NCBI GenBank assembly: GCA_000737985.1
Contig: JNVT01000073.1
Coordinates: 1 to 34,120, forward strand
DNA from: Gammaproteobacteria bacterium MFB021
GTDB taxonomy: Bacteria > Pseudomonadota > Gammaproteobacteria > Pseudomonadales > Halomonadaceae
Direction of reading: 5' to 3'
Length of the DNA: 34,120 nucleotides
The position numbers and the translations under genes were made by a program. The notes under the pieces were generated by a model. It was given only the letters and a program-made list of their open reading frames with translations. It searched no databases and had not been told where the DNA came from. Shown piece by piece: positions 14,846 through 22,359 of the stretch. Positions within the stretch are counted from its first letter, which is position 1, and each line of letters starts with the position of its first letter.

Positions 14846-16248
14846 TCGCGCCGATAGACGTCGTCGAAACGCTCGATGTCGTCCTCGCCCAGATAGCTGC
14901 CGCTCTGGATCTCGATCAGTTCGAGCGGGATCTTGCCCGGATTCTCGAGCCGGTGCACCACCCCCAGCGGGATATACGTGGACTGGTTCTCGGTCAGAAG
15001 GAAGGTGTCGTCGCCACAGGTCACCCGCGCGGTACCGCACACCACAACCCAGTGCTCGGCGCGATGGAAGTGCTGCTGCAGCGAGAGGCGCCCGCCCGGC
15101 GCCACGCAGATATGCTTGACCTGATAACGCGCGGCGCGATGCACGCCATCGTAGCTGCCCCAGGGGCGATGCACGCGACGGTGGAGATCCCACTCGCTGC
15201 GATTGTCGCGCTTGAGCGCCGCGGCGATCCGCTTGACCTCCTGGGCCTGCTCGCGGTGGGTCACCAGCACCGCATCCGGGGTCTCCACGATCAGCAGATC
15301 GTCGACCCCCACTGCCGTGACCAGGCGGCTCTCGGCGCGGATCAGACTACCGTGCACGTCTTCGGTGATGACGTCGCCACTGAGCGCATTGCCCGCGGCA
15401 TCCTTGTCGGCGATCTCCCATAGCGCCTGCCACGAGCCGACATCGGACCAGCCGGCGTCGAGCGCCACCACGCAGCCCTCGGCGGTATTCTCCATCACCG
15501 CGAAATCCACCGACTCGGCTTCGCAAGCGGCGAAGGGCGCCGGTGCCACGCGCAGAAAATCGAGATCCGACTGGCGCGCCTCCCAGGCGGCGGTCACCGC
15601 ATCGAGCATGTCCGGACGGTGCGCCCCCAGTTCCTCCAGATAGCGGTCGGCGCGCATCAGGAACATGCCGCTGTTCCACAGATAGCGGCCGCTGGCGAGA
15701 TAGGCTTCGGCGGTCGCGGCGTCGGGCTTCTCGACGAAGCGCTGGATCGGCACCGCGAATGCTTCACTCGGCGACTCGCTGGCCTCGATATAGCCGTAGC
15801 CGGTCTCGGCGCGGGTCGGGGTCACTCCGAAGGTCACCAGCCGGCCCTGGCGAGCCGCCGCCTGGGCCGGCCCCAGCGCCGCGCGCAGCGCCTCGGGATC
15901 ACGGATGGCGTGATCCGCCGGCAGTACCAGCAGCATGGCGTCGGGATCGCGCACCATCGCCTGCAGCGCGGCCAGGGCAATGGCCGGCGCGGTATTGCGC
16001 GGCGCCGGCTCGAGCAGAATCTCCGCGCGCCAGCCCGCCTCGCGCAGCTGCTCGGCGACCACGAAGCGATGCGCCTCCTGGCACACCACGATGGGATCGG
16101 CGGGCTCGACGCTGACGAAGCGATCCAGCGTCTCGAGCAGCATGCTGCGCGGCCCCACCACAGGCAGGAACTGCTTGGGAAAGCTTGCCCGCGACATCGG
16201 CCACAGCCGGGTACCGGCGCCGCCGGCGAGCACCACGGGAATCAACAT
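14842..16248 (-). CDS. manC: Bifunctional mannose-1-phosphate guanylyltransferase / mannose-6-phosphate isomerase
   Basis: 468 residues, the usual length of type II PMI-GMP enzymes (AlgA/ManC/XanB/CpsB). The nucleotidyltransferase signature VVLAGGAGTRLWPMSRASFPKQFL begins near residue 5, and FVEKPD is the sugar-phosphate binding motif. The C-terminal cupin isomerase domain is recognised by RPWGSY, APGGRLSLQQHFHRAEHW and the following beta-strands. It makes mannose-6-phosphate from fructose-6-phosphate and GDP-mannose from mannose-1-phosphate. Together with ugd upstream on the same strand it supplies precursors for an exopolysaccharide or O-antigen. No glycosyltransferase or export gene is in the window. 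Confidence 0.94.
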   Translation of the reverse strand: MLIPVVLAGGAGTRLWPMSRASFPKQFLPVVGPRSMLLETLDRFVSVEPADPIVVCQEAHRFVVAEQLREAGWRAEILLEPAPRNTAPAIALAALQAMVRDPDAMLLVLPADHAIRDPEALRAALGPAQAAARQGRLVTFGVTPTRAETGYGYIEASESPSEAFAVPIQRFVEKPDAATAEAYLASGRYLWNSGMFLMRADRYLEELGAHRPDMLDAVTAAWEARQSDLDFLRVAPAPFAACEAESVDFAVMENTAEGCVVALDAGWSDVGSWQALWEIADKDAAGNALSGDVITEDVHGSLIRAESRLVTAVGVDDLLIVETPDAVLVTHREQAQEVKRIAAALKRDNRSEWDLHRRVHRPWGSYDGVHRAARYQVKHICVAPGGRLSLQQHFHRAEHWVVVCGTARVTCGDDTFLLTENQSTYIPLGVVHRLENPGKIPLELIEIQSGSYLGEDDIERFDDVYRRD

Positions 16249-16323
16249 GCGCTGACGTCCTTAGTGGGTCGATAGATAATAAATCTATGATATCTCAGGC
16301 CGAGCCCGCCTGACGTCGAGACC

Positions 16324-16345
16324 ACCGCGACCTACCGGTCGCGGT
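16324..16345. terminator. Strong stem-loop between ugd and manC
   Basis: Perfect 9-bp arms ACCGCGACC (16324-16332) and GGTCGCGGT (16337-16345) with a 4-base loop. On the leftward strand, where ugd ends 22 bases earlier, no T-run follows, so it may only partly stop transcription or protect the 3' end of ugd mRNA. The T-rich side (CCTCTTTCT) is on the rightward strand, where no gene ends nearby. Confidence 0.45.
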
Positions 16346-16367
16346 ACCTCTTTCTATCACCACGCGA

Positions 16368-17723
16368 TCACCGTGCGCGCGGCGCCTGTTGCTCGAGCGA
16401 GTCGCCGCGCCCTACCGCAAAGTAGAGCAGCCCGGCGTCGCGCACCGCCAGCGGGTCGAACAGATTGCGGCCATCGACGATTACCGGCGTGGTGAGTTCC
16501 CGCTTGAGCTGAGCGAAATCGACCGTGCGGAAAGACTTCCACTCGGTGCAAATGACCAGCGCATCGGCCCCCACCACCGCCTCATCACGGGCGTCGACCA
16601 AAGTCAGGTCGTCGCGCTCGCCATAGAGCCGGGTGCACTCCTCCATCGCCTCGGGGTCGAAGGCACGCACCTTGGCACCGGCGGCCCACAGCGCTTCCAT
16701 CAGCGCTCGGCTCGGCGCTTCACGCATGTCGTCGGTATTGGGCTTGAATGCTAGCCCCCAGATCGCCACCACCTTGCCCGCCAGGGCGCCATCGAACGCC
16801 TGCTCGAGCTTCGCGAACAGCGTGGCCTTCTGACGCTCGTTGACCGCTTCCACCGCTTCCAGCAGCTGTGCCGGATAGCCGATCTGGGCCGCGGTGCGCG
16901 ACAGCGCCTGAACGTCCTTGGGGAAGCAAGAGCCACCGTAGCCACAGCCCGGATAGATGAAGTGATAGCCGATGCGCGGGTCGCTGCCGATACCCCGGCG
17001 CACGTTCTCGACGTCGGCGCCCAAGCGCTCGGCCAGGTTGGCGATCTCGTTCATGAAGCTGATCTTGGTCGCCAGCATGGCGTTGGCGGCGTACTTGGTC
17101 AGCTCGGCGCTGCGCACGTCCATGAACATCAGCTTCTCGGCGCGCCGGTTGTAAGGCGCGTAGCACTCGCGCATGAGCGCCTTGACGCGTTCGGCGTCGG
17201 TCCCCACCACGATCCGCGCGCCGTGGGTGAAGTCCTCGATCGCCGCGCCCTCCTTGAGGAATTCAGGGTTGGAGCAGACATCGAACGGCAGCTCGACGCC
17301 GCGCCCGGCGAGGGTCTCGGCGATCGCCTCGTGCACGCGATCGGCGGTGCCCACCGGCACGGTGGATTTATCGACCACCACCTTGTAGGCGTCCATATGC
17401 TCACCGATCGAGCGCGCCACGGCGAGCACGTACTGCAGGTCGGCGCTGCCGTCCTCATCGGGCGGCGTGCCTACGGCGATGAACTGCAGCGTCCCGAATG
17501 CCACCGCCTGGCGGACATCGGTGGTAAAGGTCAGCCGCCCATGGGCCACGTTCTCGGTGACCAGCGCTTCCAACCCGGGCTCGTAGATCGGAATCTCGCC
17601 ACGCTTGAGCCGCGCGACCTTGTGTTCGTCGATATCCATGCACATGACGTCGTGACCTGCATCCGCCAGACAGGCCCCCGTGACCAGGCCGACGTAGCCC
17701 GTGCCGAAAATCGTGATTCGCAT
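16368..17723 (-). CDS. ugd: UDP-glucose 6-dehydrogenase
   Basis: 451 residues, normal for bacterial Ugd. The N-terminal Rossmann motif is [20 protein letters not shown] (residues 7-26). The NAD-domain STVPVGT motif lies near 120-126. The catalytic Cys266 is in the strictly conserved [10 protein letters not shown] block, and the C-terminal domain has [15 protein letters not shown]. It oxidises UDP-glucose to UDP-glucuronate with two NAD+. The start is preceded by AAGGA. It probably leads a two-gene transcript with manC (119 bases between), giving precursors for an acidic polysaccharide. Its leader region contains three ops-like repeats (18080-18148). Confidence 0.95.
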   Translation of the reverse strand: MRITIFGTGYVGLVTGACLADAGHDVMCMDIDEHKVARLKRGEIPIYEPGLEALVTENVAHGRLTFTTDVRQAVAFGTLQFIAVGTPPDEDGSADLQYVLAVARSIGEHMDAYKVVVDKSTVPVGTADRVHEAIAETLAGRGVELPFDVCSNPEFLKEGAAIEDFTHGARIVVGTDAERVKALMRECYAPYNRRAEKLMFMDVRSAELTKYAANAMLATKISFMNEIANLAERLGADVENVRRGIGSDPRIGYHFIYPGCGYGGSCFPKDVQALSRTAAQIGYPAQLLEAVEAVNERQKATLFAKLEQAFDGALAGKVVAIWGLAFKPNTDDMREAPSRALMEALWAAGAKVRAFDPEAMEECTRLYGERDDLTLVDARDEAVVGADALVICTEWKSFRTVDFAQLKRELTTPVIVDGRNLFDPLAVRDAGLLYFAVGRGDSLEQQAPRAR

Positions 17724-18203
17724 TGCGGTTCCTTCGACTTCGAATGAAAGCGCCCGAGCGCCGCGTTACCGCGACGGCCACTGGGCACAGGATAGCTGGT
17801 GCCAATGGTAAAGGGTTTTGACCCGCGTGGCGCGCTCCGGAAAGATCGAAACTGCGGGACGCCGCCCGCTCGGTCTACGCTATCGGTGGCTCGGCGATGC
17901 CCAGTGACAGTTTGTCGAAAGGGGCTCGAACAGCCGGCAATGGGCCGCTGACAAACAGGCACTGGCATGCTTAAAACTACGAGGCAATTGCATAAAACGC
18001 CACCTGACGTCGCGAAATGCATTAACTCGCGATAATCACATAAGAGAGTTCGGCAAATGATGCCGCAGTCCAAATTCTTACATAACGCGACGCTACGTCT
18101 TCACATAAGGCAACGCTACGTCCTCACATAACGCAACGCTACGTTGCCGGGCGGAAACAGCGCAAGATAAGTCACATCGGGCTAAAAACGGCGAAAATGG
18201 AAT
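17724..18203. other. 480-base gap upstream of ugd
   Basis: No credible coding sequence. The right part is comparatively A+T-rich and holds the 23-bp tandem array at 18080-18148. The region must contain the ugd promoter, but no hexamer pair is convincing. It is likely a long leader for the ugd-manC message. Confidence 0.5.
18080..18148 (-). repeat. 23-bp tandem repeat, three copies, each with an ops-like GTAGCGT core
   Basis: Units start at 18080, 18103 and 18126 (ACATAACGC..., ACATAAGGC..., ACATAACGC...). On the leftward strand, the coding strand of ugd, each copy reads ACGTAGCGT. The middle one reads GGACGTAGCGT, which matches the ops element GGCGGTAGCGT at 9 of 11 positions. The last copy can also form a 6-bp hairpin GCAACG/CGTTGC (18133-18147) with a 3-base loop. 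Confidence 0.8.
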
Positions 18204-18443
18204 TCAAGAAAGATGTTTCAGCCGGGTCAGCGTGGTCAGCATATCGAGCACGCATTGCTGGCTCAGCGCATACTCCGACATCAGCGCATGGAGGCGATCT
18301 TCGAACCGTGGGTGTTCATCGACGGAAGACGCGGAGGAGTGACGTGAACCACCGTCGAGCTCTCGTAGCGCCTGTGCGAAAGCGTCGTCCAATTCTCGGA
18401 ACTTACGGAGTTTATCGCGTTCGTTCATGTGTTGGCGTGGCAT
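18204..18443 (-). CDS. Small protein resembling the MvaT oligomerisation domain only
   Basis: 79 residues. Residues 47-69 align without gaps to residues 36-58 of the MvaT protein encoded at 18836-19216 with 10 of 23 identical (shared core LHALMSEY versus LEALMAEY), and the preceding segment is likewise helical and charged. The protein ends there: the linker and the AT-rich-DNA-binding domain of MvaT (basic KRKLK and GGNHKTLKAW parts) are missing. In H-NS systems, truncated paralogues such as H-NST lack the DNA-binding domain and interfere with the full protein. By analogy this could poison or tune MvaT filaments. No good ribosome-binding site precedes the ATG at 18443; an in-frame ATG at 18428 is an alternative. 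It could also be a decaying paralogue. Confidence 0.65.
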   Translation of the reverse strand: MPRQHMNERDKLRKFRELDDAFAQALRELDGGSRHSSASSVDEHPRFEDRLHALMSEYALSQQCVLDMLTTLTRLKHLS

Positions 18444-18835
18444 AGAGTAACGATCGTTGGATGCAATGGCCAGACACCGTCAGGTGTAGGCAGTTAGGGA
18501 GAGTGACCTGAACAGAAGTGCACCCGCGATGGCAAGGTGAACCACTCTCGACAAGGCCGCACGCGGCCCGGAACAGGCTTTCAGCGGGTCGTCCAAGAGC
18601 ATAGCGGAATTCTGCCGCGAAATCATCTACCGCGTAGACACCCTAAACGGAAGTCGTGTCAGCACCCACCTGAGCGACGAGGATGCGGGAAGATCTTGGA
18701 AAGGCTCGACGATATTCAAGCACTCAACAACAAAGAGCGCCCACCCTTGAGGGGTAGACGCTCTTTCTGTGGCGATCGGTCAGGACCCGGCGAGGCTGTT
18801 CGCCTGCTGTCACACTCGCCGCACACCGATTCGGA
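18444..18835. other. Gap between mvaT and the small MvaT-like gene
   Basis: About 390 bases with no credible gene on either strand. It contains the mvaT terminator (18732-18766) and presumably the promoter of the small gene, for which no clear boxes are seen. Confidence 0.5.
18732..18766 (-). terminator. Terminator downstream of mvaT
   Basis: AAAGAGCG (18732-18739) pairs perfectly with CGCTCTTT (18759-18766), with an inner ACCC/GGGT extension. Read leftward it ends in CTCTTTGTTGTTG, a T-rich tail. It lies 70 bases past the mvaT stop and separates mvaT from the small gene. Confidence 0.65.
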
Positions 18836-19216
18836 TCACTCTTCGGTGCGCACGACCCAAGACTCCACGGTGTCGCCGCCGTGCTCTTCTTTCCACGCTT
18901 TCAGCGTTTTATGGTTGCCGCCACGCGTCTCGACCACTTCACCCGTATTGGGGTTCTTGTAGATCTTGAGCTTGCGTTTGCGACGACCGCCAGCGCTGGC
19001 GGGTTGGGCGCTGCCAGCAGCAGCGCTGCTGGGGCGCGGGCTGAGCAGTTCGATGACGTCGGAGGCGGACTTACCATACTCCGCCATCAGGGCCTCGAGC
19101 TTCTCCTTGAATTCGAGCTCGGCCTTGAGGCGCTGGTCGCCTTCCATACGCTTCAGCTCTTCTTCTAACTGCTTAAGGAGCTGTTCCTTTTTGACGTAGT
19201 CACTGAGAAGAGACAT
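18836..19216 (-). CDS. mvaT: MvaT, H-NS-family nucleoid xenogeneic silencer
   Basis: 126 residues, as in Pseudomonas MvaT/MvaU (about 120-125). The N-terminal half (about 1-58) is a charged coiled coil for dimerisation and higher-order assembly. Residues 60-78 form an Ala/Ser/Pro linker. The C-terminal domain has the basic RRKRKLKIYKNPNTGEVVET stretch and GGNHKTLKAWKEEHG, the AT-pincer region used to bind A+T-rich minor groove. It would silence horizontally acquired or A+T-rich genes genome-wide. The frame is open 11 codons further upstream, but MSLLSDYVKKEQ is the family N-terminus. It has its own candidate promoter and terminator. Confidence 0.94.
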   Translation of the reverse strand: MSLLSDYVKKEQLLKQLEEELKRMEGDQRLKAELEFKEKLEALMAEYGKSASDVIELLSPRPSSAAAGSAQPASAGGRRKRKLKIYKNPNTGEVVETRGGNHKTLKAWKEEHGGDTVESWVVRTEE

Positions 19217-19249
19217 TCTGAGTTCCGTTGCAGATTGATTGGCCCTCAC

Positions 19250-19277
19250 ATTATTGCGCTAAATTCGCAATATGCAA
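19250..19277 (-). promoter_or_regulatory. Candidate mvaT promoter
   Basis: Read leftward, TTGCAT (19277-19272), 16 bases, then AATAAT (19255-19250), 33 bases before the mvaT ATG. The surrounding 60 bases are A+T-rich, a plausible site for autoregulation by MvaT. The -35 match is weak. Confidence 0.4.
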
Positions 19278-19595
19278 CCCTCTCGCAATGATATTTTTTT
19301 GCTTACCGCCGGTTAATAAGGGGCGTCACCGGATACCCGTCATGCAGCGCAGATAACGCAACTCGGGAAGCGCCGTATAATGAACTTTCCCATACCCACC
19401 AAGGTAATCGACCGGACCATTTGGTACGTATTCTTTTGCCATGGGCAAAACCCGCGCATCGACTGGCGCAGAGCGTTGTCGCGAGGGCTATGCTAGCGAC
19501 TACCATGCGCCGTAGCGGCCGACTGCCGCCAATATCAGACATCGGCCCCCAGGAACTACTACCGCTGGAACTTTCAGCTTGGAAAATGACACACC

Positions 19596-20531
19596 GTGAT
19601 ATCTTCGAGATGCAAGGCCCTGTCTGCACGCACCTGGCAACTGGCGGTCCTCGCCGCTGTGCTCGCCGTCATCGCCGGCTGTGCCAGTCCCGGCCTGGCG
19701 CAGCGTGACGGCTATGTGGCCGATCGCCGCCAGCAGTCGAGCGCGTTCAATGAACGTGTGCGCTATGTGGTATTGCACTACACCGATTCCGAGGCGCCGC
19801 GCGCACTAAAAACGCTGATGGGCCCCAACGTCAGCGCGCACTATTTGGTCGCGCGCACGCCCGAGCAGCGGGGTGGCGAGCCGGTAGTGTGGCAGCTGGT
19901 CGACGAGCAAAAGCGCGCCTGGCACGCCGGCGTCAGCGCCTGGGAGGACCGCACTCAGCTCAACGACTCATCGATCGGCATCGAGATCGTCAATCGCGGC
20001 CCGAACCACGACGCTGCGGTGCAGCACTGGGAGCCCTACTCCGAGGCGCAGATCAGGGCCGTCATTGCGCTGGTCGGCGACATCGTTCGGCGCTATCGGC
20101 TGCCGCCCACGGCGATCGTCGGTCACGCCGATATCGCCCCAGAACGCAAGATAGATCCGGGCCCGGCCTTTCCCTGGGAGCGCCTCTACGCCGCCGGCAT
20201 CGGCGCCTGGCCGGATGCCGGTAGCGTCTTCCGCTATCGGCAACGCTTCGAACACTGTCCGCCGACGCTTGCGCAATTGCAGCGCGCGCTTGCCGCCTAC
20301 GGCTATGCCCTACCCGTCAGCGGCGAGCGCGATGCGCGGACCCAAGCGGTGCTGCGCGCCTTCCAGATGCACTTCCGAGCGTCGGATTACCGCGGCGAGC
20401 CTGACATCGAGAGTGCGGCGATCGCCTGGGCGCTGCTCGCCAAGTACCGTCCCGAGGCCCTGCAGGATGCGCGTCTGACCACGCTCACATGCCCGCCGGA
20501 TAGTGGATCAGATCGTGGATTCGCGCCCTAG
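19596..20531 (+). CDS. amiD: N-acetylmuramoyl-L-alanine amidase lipoprotein, AmiD-like
   Basis: 311 residues. A lipoprotein signal peptide ends in the lipobox VIAGC with Cys29. The amidase_2 domain (about 52-200) has zinc ligands H61 in VVLHYTDS and H177 in VGHADIAP, with the DPG motif (D187) as third ligand, and the conserved WHAGVS and IGIEIVN. A peptidoglycan-binding domain occupies about 215-290. This is the architecture of E. coli AmiD, an outer-membrane amidase that cuts the MurNAc-L-Ala bond in cell-wall recycling. The start is a GTG at 19596 because no in-frame ATG precedes the signal peptide. Its last 47 bases overlap the 3' end of the convergent regulator gene. Confidence 0.88.
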   Translation: MISSRCKALSARTWQLAVLAAVLAVIAGCASPGLAQRDGYVADRRQQSSAFNERVRYVVLHYTDSEAPRALKTLMGPNVSAHYLVARTPEQRGGEPVVWQLVDEQKRAWHAGVSAWEDRTQLNDSSIGIEIVNRGPNHDAAVQHWEPYSEAQIRAVIALVGDIVRRYRLPPTAIVGHADIAPERKIDPGPAFPWERLYAAGIGAWPDAGSVFRYRQRFEHCPPTLAQLQRALAAYGYALPVSGERDARTQAVLRAFQMHFRASDYRGEPDIESAAIAWALLAKYRPEALQDARLTTLTCPPDSGSDRGFAP

Positions 20532-21033
20532 GTGCGTCGAGATTGCGATAGGCGTGGGGCCGATCGGCGGCGAAGCGCATGGCATCGCCGGCCTCGAGAC
20601 GATGCCACTGCCCCTCGATCGCGAGCTCCATGGCGCCCTCGATGACGACGACGTGCTCGACGATCCCCGACGCATGGGCCGGCGACTCGCTCAGCGTGCC
20701 CTGGGGAAGGTCGATGACGAACATCTCGAATCCCAGGCCGGGGTCGAAGGCGAACAGCGGCTGCACCGTCATACCGGAGGCATCCTGATGCCAGGGGATC
20801 GACGAGCGGCTGGCCGGGGCCAGACCGGGGGCCAGAAAGTAACTCATCGGGACGCGCAGGCCACTGGCGATCTTCCATAGCGTAGCCACCGTGGGGGTCG
20901 ACTCCCCACGTTCGATCTGCCCCAGCATCGCCTTGCTCACACAGGTCTCCCGGGCGACACCGTCCAGACTCAGCCGGCAAGCCCGGCGACGCGCCTTGAG
21001 TCGCTGACCCAGCGCCGCAAGATCGGCTTCCAT
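20485..21033 (-). CDS. sutR: XRE/cupin regulator, SutR (YdcN)-like
   Basis: 182 residues. The XRE helix-turn-helix (about 8-65) contains VSKAMLGQIERGESTPTVATLWKIA, which is near-identical, as I recall it, to E. coli SutR (YdcN). The C-terminal cupin (about 95-175, with EHVVVIEGAMEL and LEAGDAMRFAADRPHAYRN) would bind a small ligand. In E. coli sutR likewise sits beside the BenE-family gene ydcO, and SutR has been linked to sulfur utilisation. Here it is divergent from the BenE-family gene, with two matching palindromes in between. A strong ribosome-binding site (AAGAGGAG) precedes the ATG. It likely autoregulates and controls the transporter. Confidence 0.85.
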   Translation of the reverse strand: MEADLAALGQRLKARRRACRLSLDGVARETCVSKAMLGQIERGESTPTVATLWKIASGLRVPMSYFLAPGLAPASRSSIPWHQDASGMTVQPLFAFDPGLGFEMFVIDLPQGTLSESPAHASGIVEHVVVIEGAMELAIEGQWHRLEAGDAMRFAADRPHAYRNLDAPRARIHDLIHYPAGM

Positions 21034-21096
21034 CGCAACTCCTCTTAGGTTACATGGCGGTTCGCACAGCTATCTTCGGCAATGCACGTGCCAGAA

Positions 21097-21122
21097 GCAA
21101 TGTACGTTATAGCGCACATTGC
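21097..21122. promoter_or_regulatory. Palindromic operator 1 between sutR-like and benE-like genes
   Basis: Arms GCAATGTACG (21097-21106) and CGCACATTGC (21113-21122) around TTATAG, with one mismatch between arms. The core GTACGTTATAGCGCAC matches that of operator 2. Confidence 0.65.
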
Positions 21123-21132
21123 TTCCGTCGTT

Positions 21133-21154
21133 TTCGTGCGCTATAACGCACGAA
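21133..21154. promoter_or_regulatory. Palindromic operator 2 between sutR-like and benE-like genes
   Basis: Perfect 8-bp arms TTCGTGCG (21133-21140) and CGCACGAA (21147-21154) around CTATAA. The core GTGCGCTATAACGCAC is a second copy of the core at 21102-21117, centre to centre 34 bp. The pair ends 20 bases before the transporter ATG. Confidence 0.7.
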
Positions 21155-21174
21155 CCCTTTTCGAGATCCTCGCC

Positions 21175-22359
21175 ATGCCCCACTCCAACTTCTGGCGCGA
21201 CAGCAGCCCCGCCCACGCCACGGCCGGTTTCGTCGCCGTGCTGGTCGGCTATAGCAGCTCTGCGATCATCATCTTCCAGGCGGCCGCCGCTGCGGGGGCC
21301 TCACCGAGCCAGATCGGGGCCTGGCTGAGCGCGCTGGGGCTGGCGATGGGCATCACCTCGATCGGGCTCTCGCTGCGCTACCGCCAGCCGATTCTCACCG
21401 CCTGGTCGACACCCGGCGCCGCGCTGCTCGCGGTCAGCCTGCCCGGCAGCTCGCTCAACGAAGCGATCGGGGTATTCATGTTCTGCGCCCTGCTGGTGCT
21501 GATCTGCGGTATCACCGGCTGGTTCGCACGGCTGATGCAGGTGATCCCGCAATCGATCGCAGCGGCGATGCTGGCCGGGGTACTGCTGCGCTTCGGTCTC
21601 GATGCCTTCGTCTCATTGAGCCACGAGTTCACTTTGGTGCTGGTGATGCTGGCGACCTATCTGATCGCCAAGCGCTGGCTGCCCCGCTACGCCATCCTGC
21701 TGGTGCTGACACTAGGGCTCGCGTGCGCCGCCGCGCTGGGCAAGATCGATACCGCAGCAGCGCGCTGGTCGTTCGCGCTGCCGTCACCCGTCATGCCCCA
21801 TTTCAGTCTCGCCAGCCTACTTGGCATCGGCTTGCCCCTGTTCGTGGTCACCATGGCCTCGCAGAACGCGCCCGGCGTCGCCACGCTGCGGGCTGCGGGC
21901 TACGACACCCCGATATCGCCGCTGATGATCTGGACCGGTATAGCCACGCTGCTGCTGGCCCCCTTCGGGGCCTTCAGCGTATGCCTCGCCGCCATCACCG
22001 CGGCAATCTGCATGGGCGGTGACGTCCACGCCGATCCGGCACGGCGCTATCCGGCCGCGGTCTGGGCGGGGCTTTTCTATCTGCTCGCGGCGGTATGCGG
22101 CGGCTCGATCGGCAGCCTGTTCGACGCCCTCCCGCGGGAGCTGGTCTTGGCCCTGGCCGGCCTGGCACTGCTACCGACCATCGCCAGCAGCCTGCACCGC
22201 GCGCTGCGCGAGGAGGCCCAGCGCGAGCCGGCGTTGATCACCTTCTTGGTCACCGGTTCCGGCGTGAGCCTGTTTGGCATCGGCGCGGCATTCTGGGGGC
22301 TGGTCGCGGGCATGCTGGCGCTGGGTATTGCCGGTTTTCGCCGCAGATCAAGATGTTAG
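21175..22359 (+). CDS. BenE/YdcO-family benzoate:H+ symporter-like transporter
   Basis: 394 residues, almost wholly hydrophobic, with about 11-12 membrane helices. Family features include the N-terminal VAVLVGYSSSAIIIFQAAAAAGAS, the central TAWSTPGAALLA and the MASQNAPGVATLRAAGY motif typical of BenE proteins. The family is named for benzoate uptake, but no benzoate catabolic genes are present. Pairing with a SutR-like regulator copies the E. coli sutR-ydcO locus, whose YdcO substrate is uncertain. The ATG at 21175 was preferred to upstream in-frame codons because it lies after both operators and matches the family N-terminus. The stop overlaps the stop of the convergent transglutaminase gene. 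Confidence 0.9.
   Translation: MPHSNFWRDSSPAHATAGFVAVLVGYSSSAIIIFQAAAAAGASPSQIGAWLSALGLAMGITSIGLSLRYRQPILTAWSTPGAALLAVSLPGSSLNEAIGVFMFCALLVLICGITGWFARLMQVIPQSIAAAMLAGVLLRFGLDAFVSLSHEFTLVLVMLATYLIAKRWLPRYAILLVLTLGLACAAALGKIDTAAARWSFALPSPVMPHFSLASLLGIGLPLFVVTMASQNAPGVATLRAAGYDTPISPLMIWTGIATLLLAPFGAFSVCLAAITAAICMGGDVHADPARRYPAAVWAGLFYLLAAVCGGSIGSLFDALPRELVLALAGLALLPTIASSLHRALREEAQREPALITFLVTGSGVSLFGIGAAFWGLVAGMLALGIAGFRRRSRC

Noticed and set aside
18080-18148. CRISPR array
   Set aside because: The 23-bp units are directly adjacent with no spacers, and no cas gene is present; the same applies to 23238-23306.
18537-18962. Possible 141-residue protein antisense to the end of mvaT
   Set aside because: It crosses the mvaT terminator hairpin and overlaps the conserved mvaT C-terminus; composition is not protein-like.
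19376-19381. TATAAT hexamer as an amiD promoter
   Set aside because: It lies about 215 bases from the start codon and has no -35 partner at 16-18 bases, so I did not annotate it.
21175-22359. Benzoate degradation locus
   Set aside because: Only the BenE-family transporter is present; no benABCD or catechol genes are nearby, and the regulator is SutR-like.
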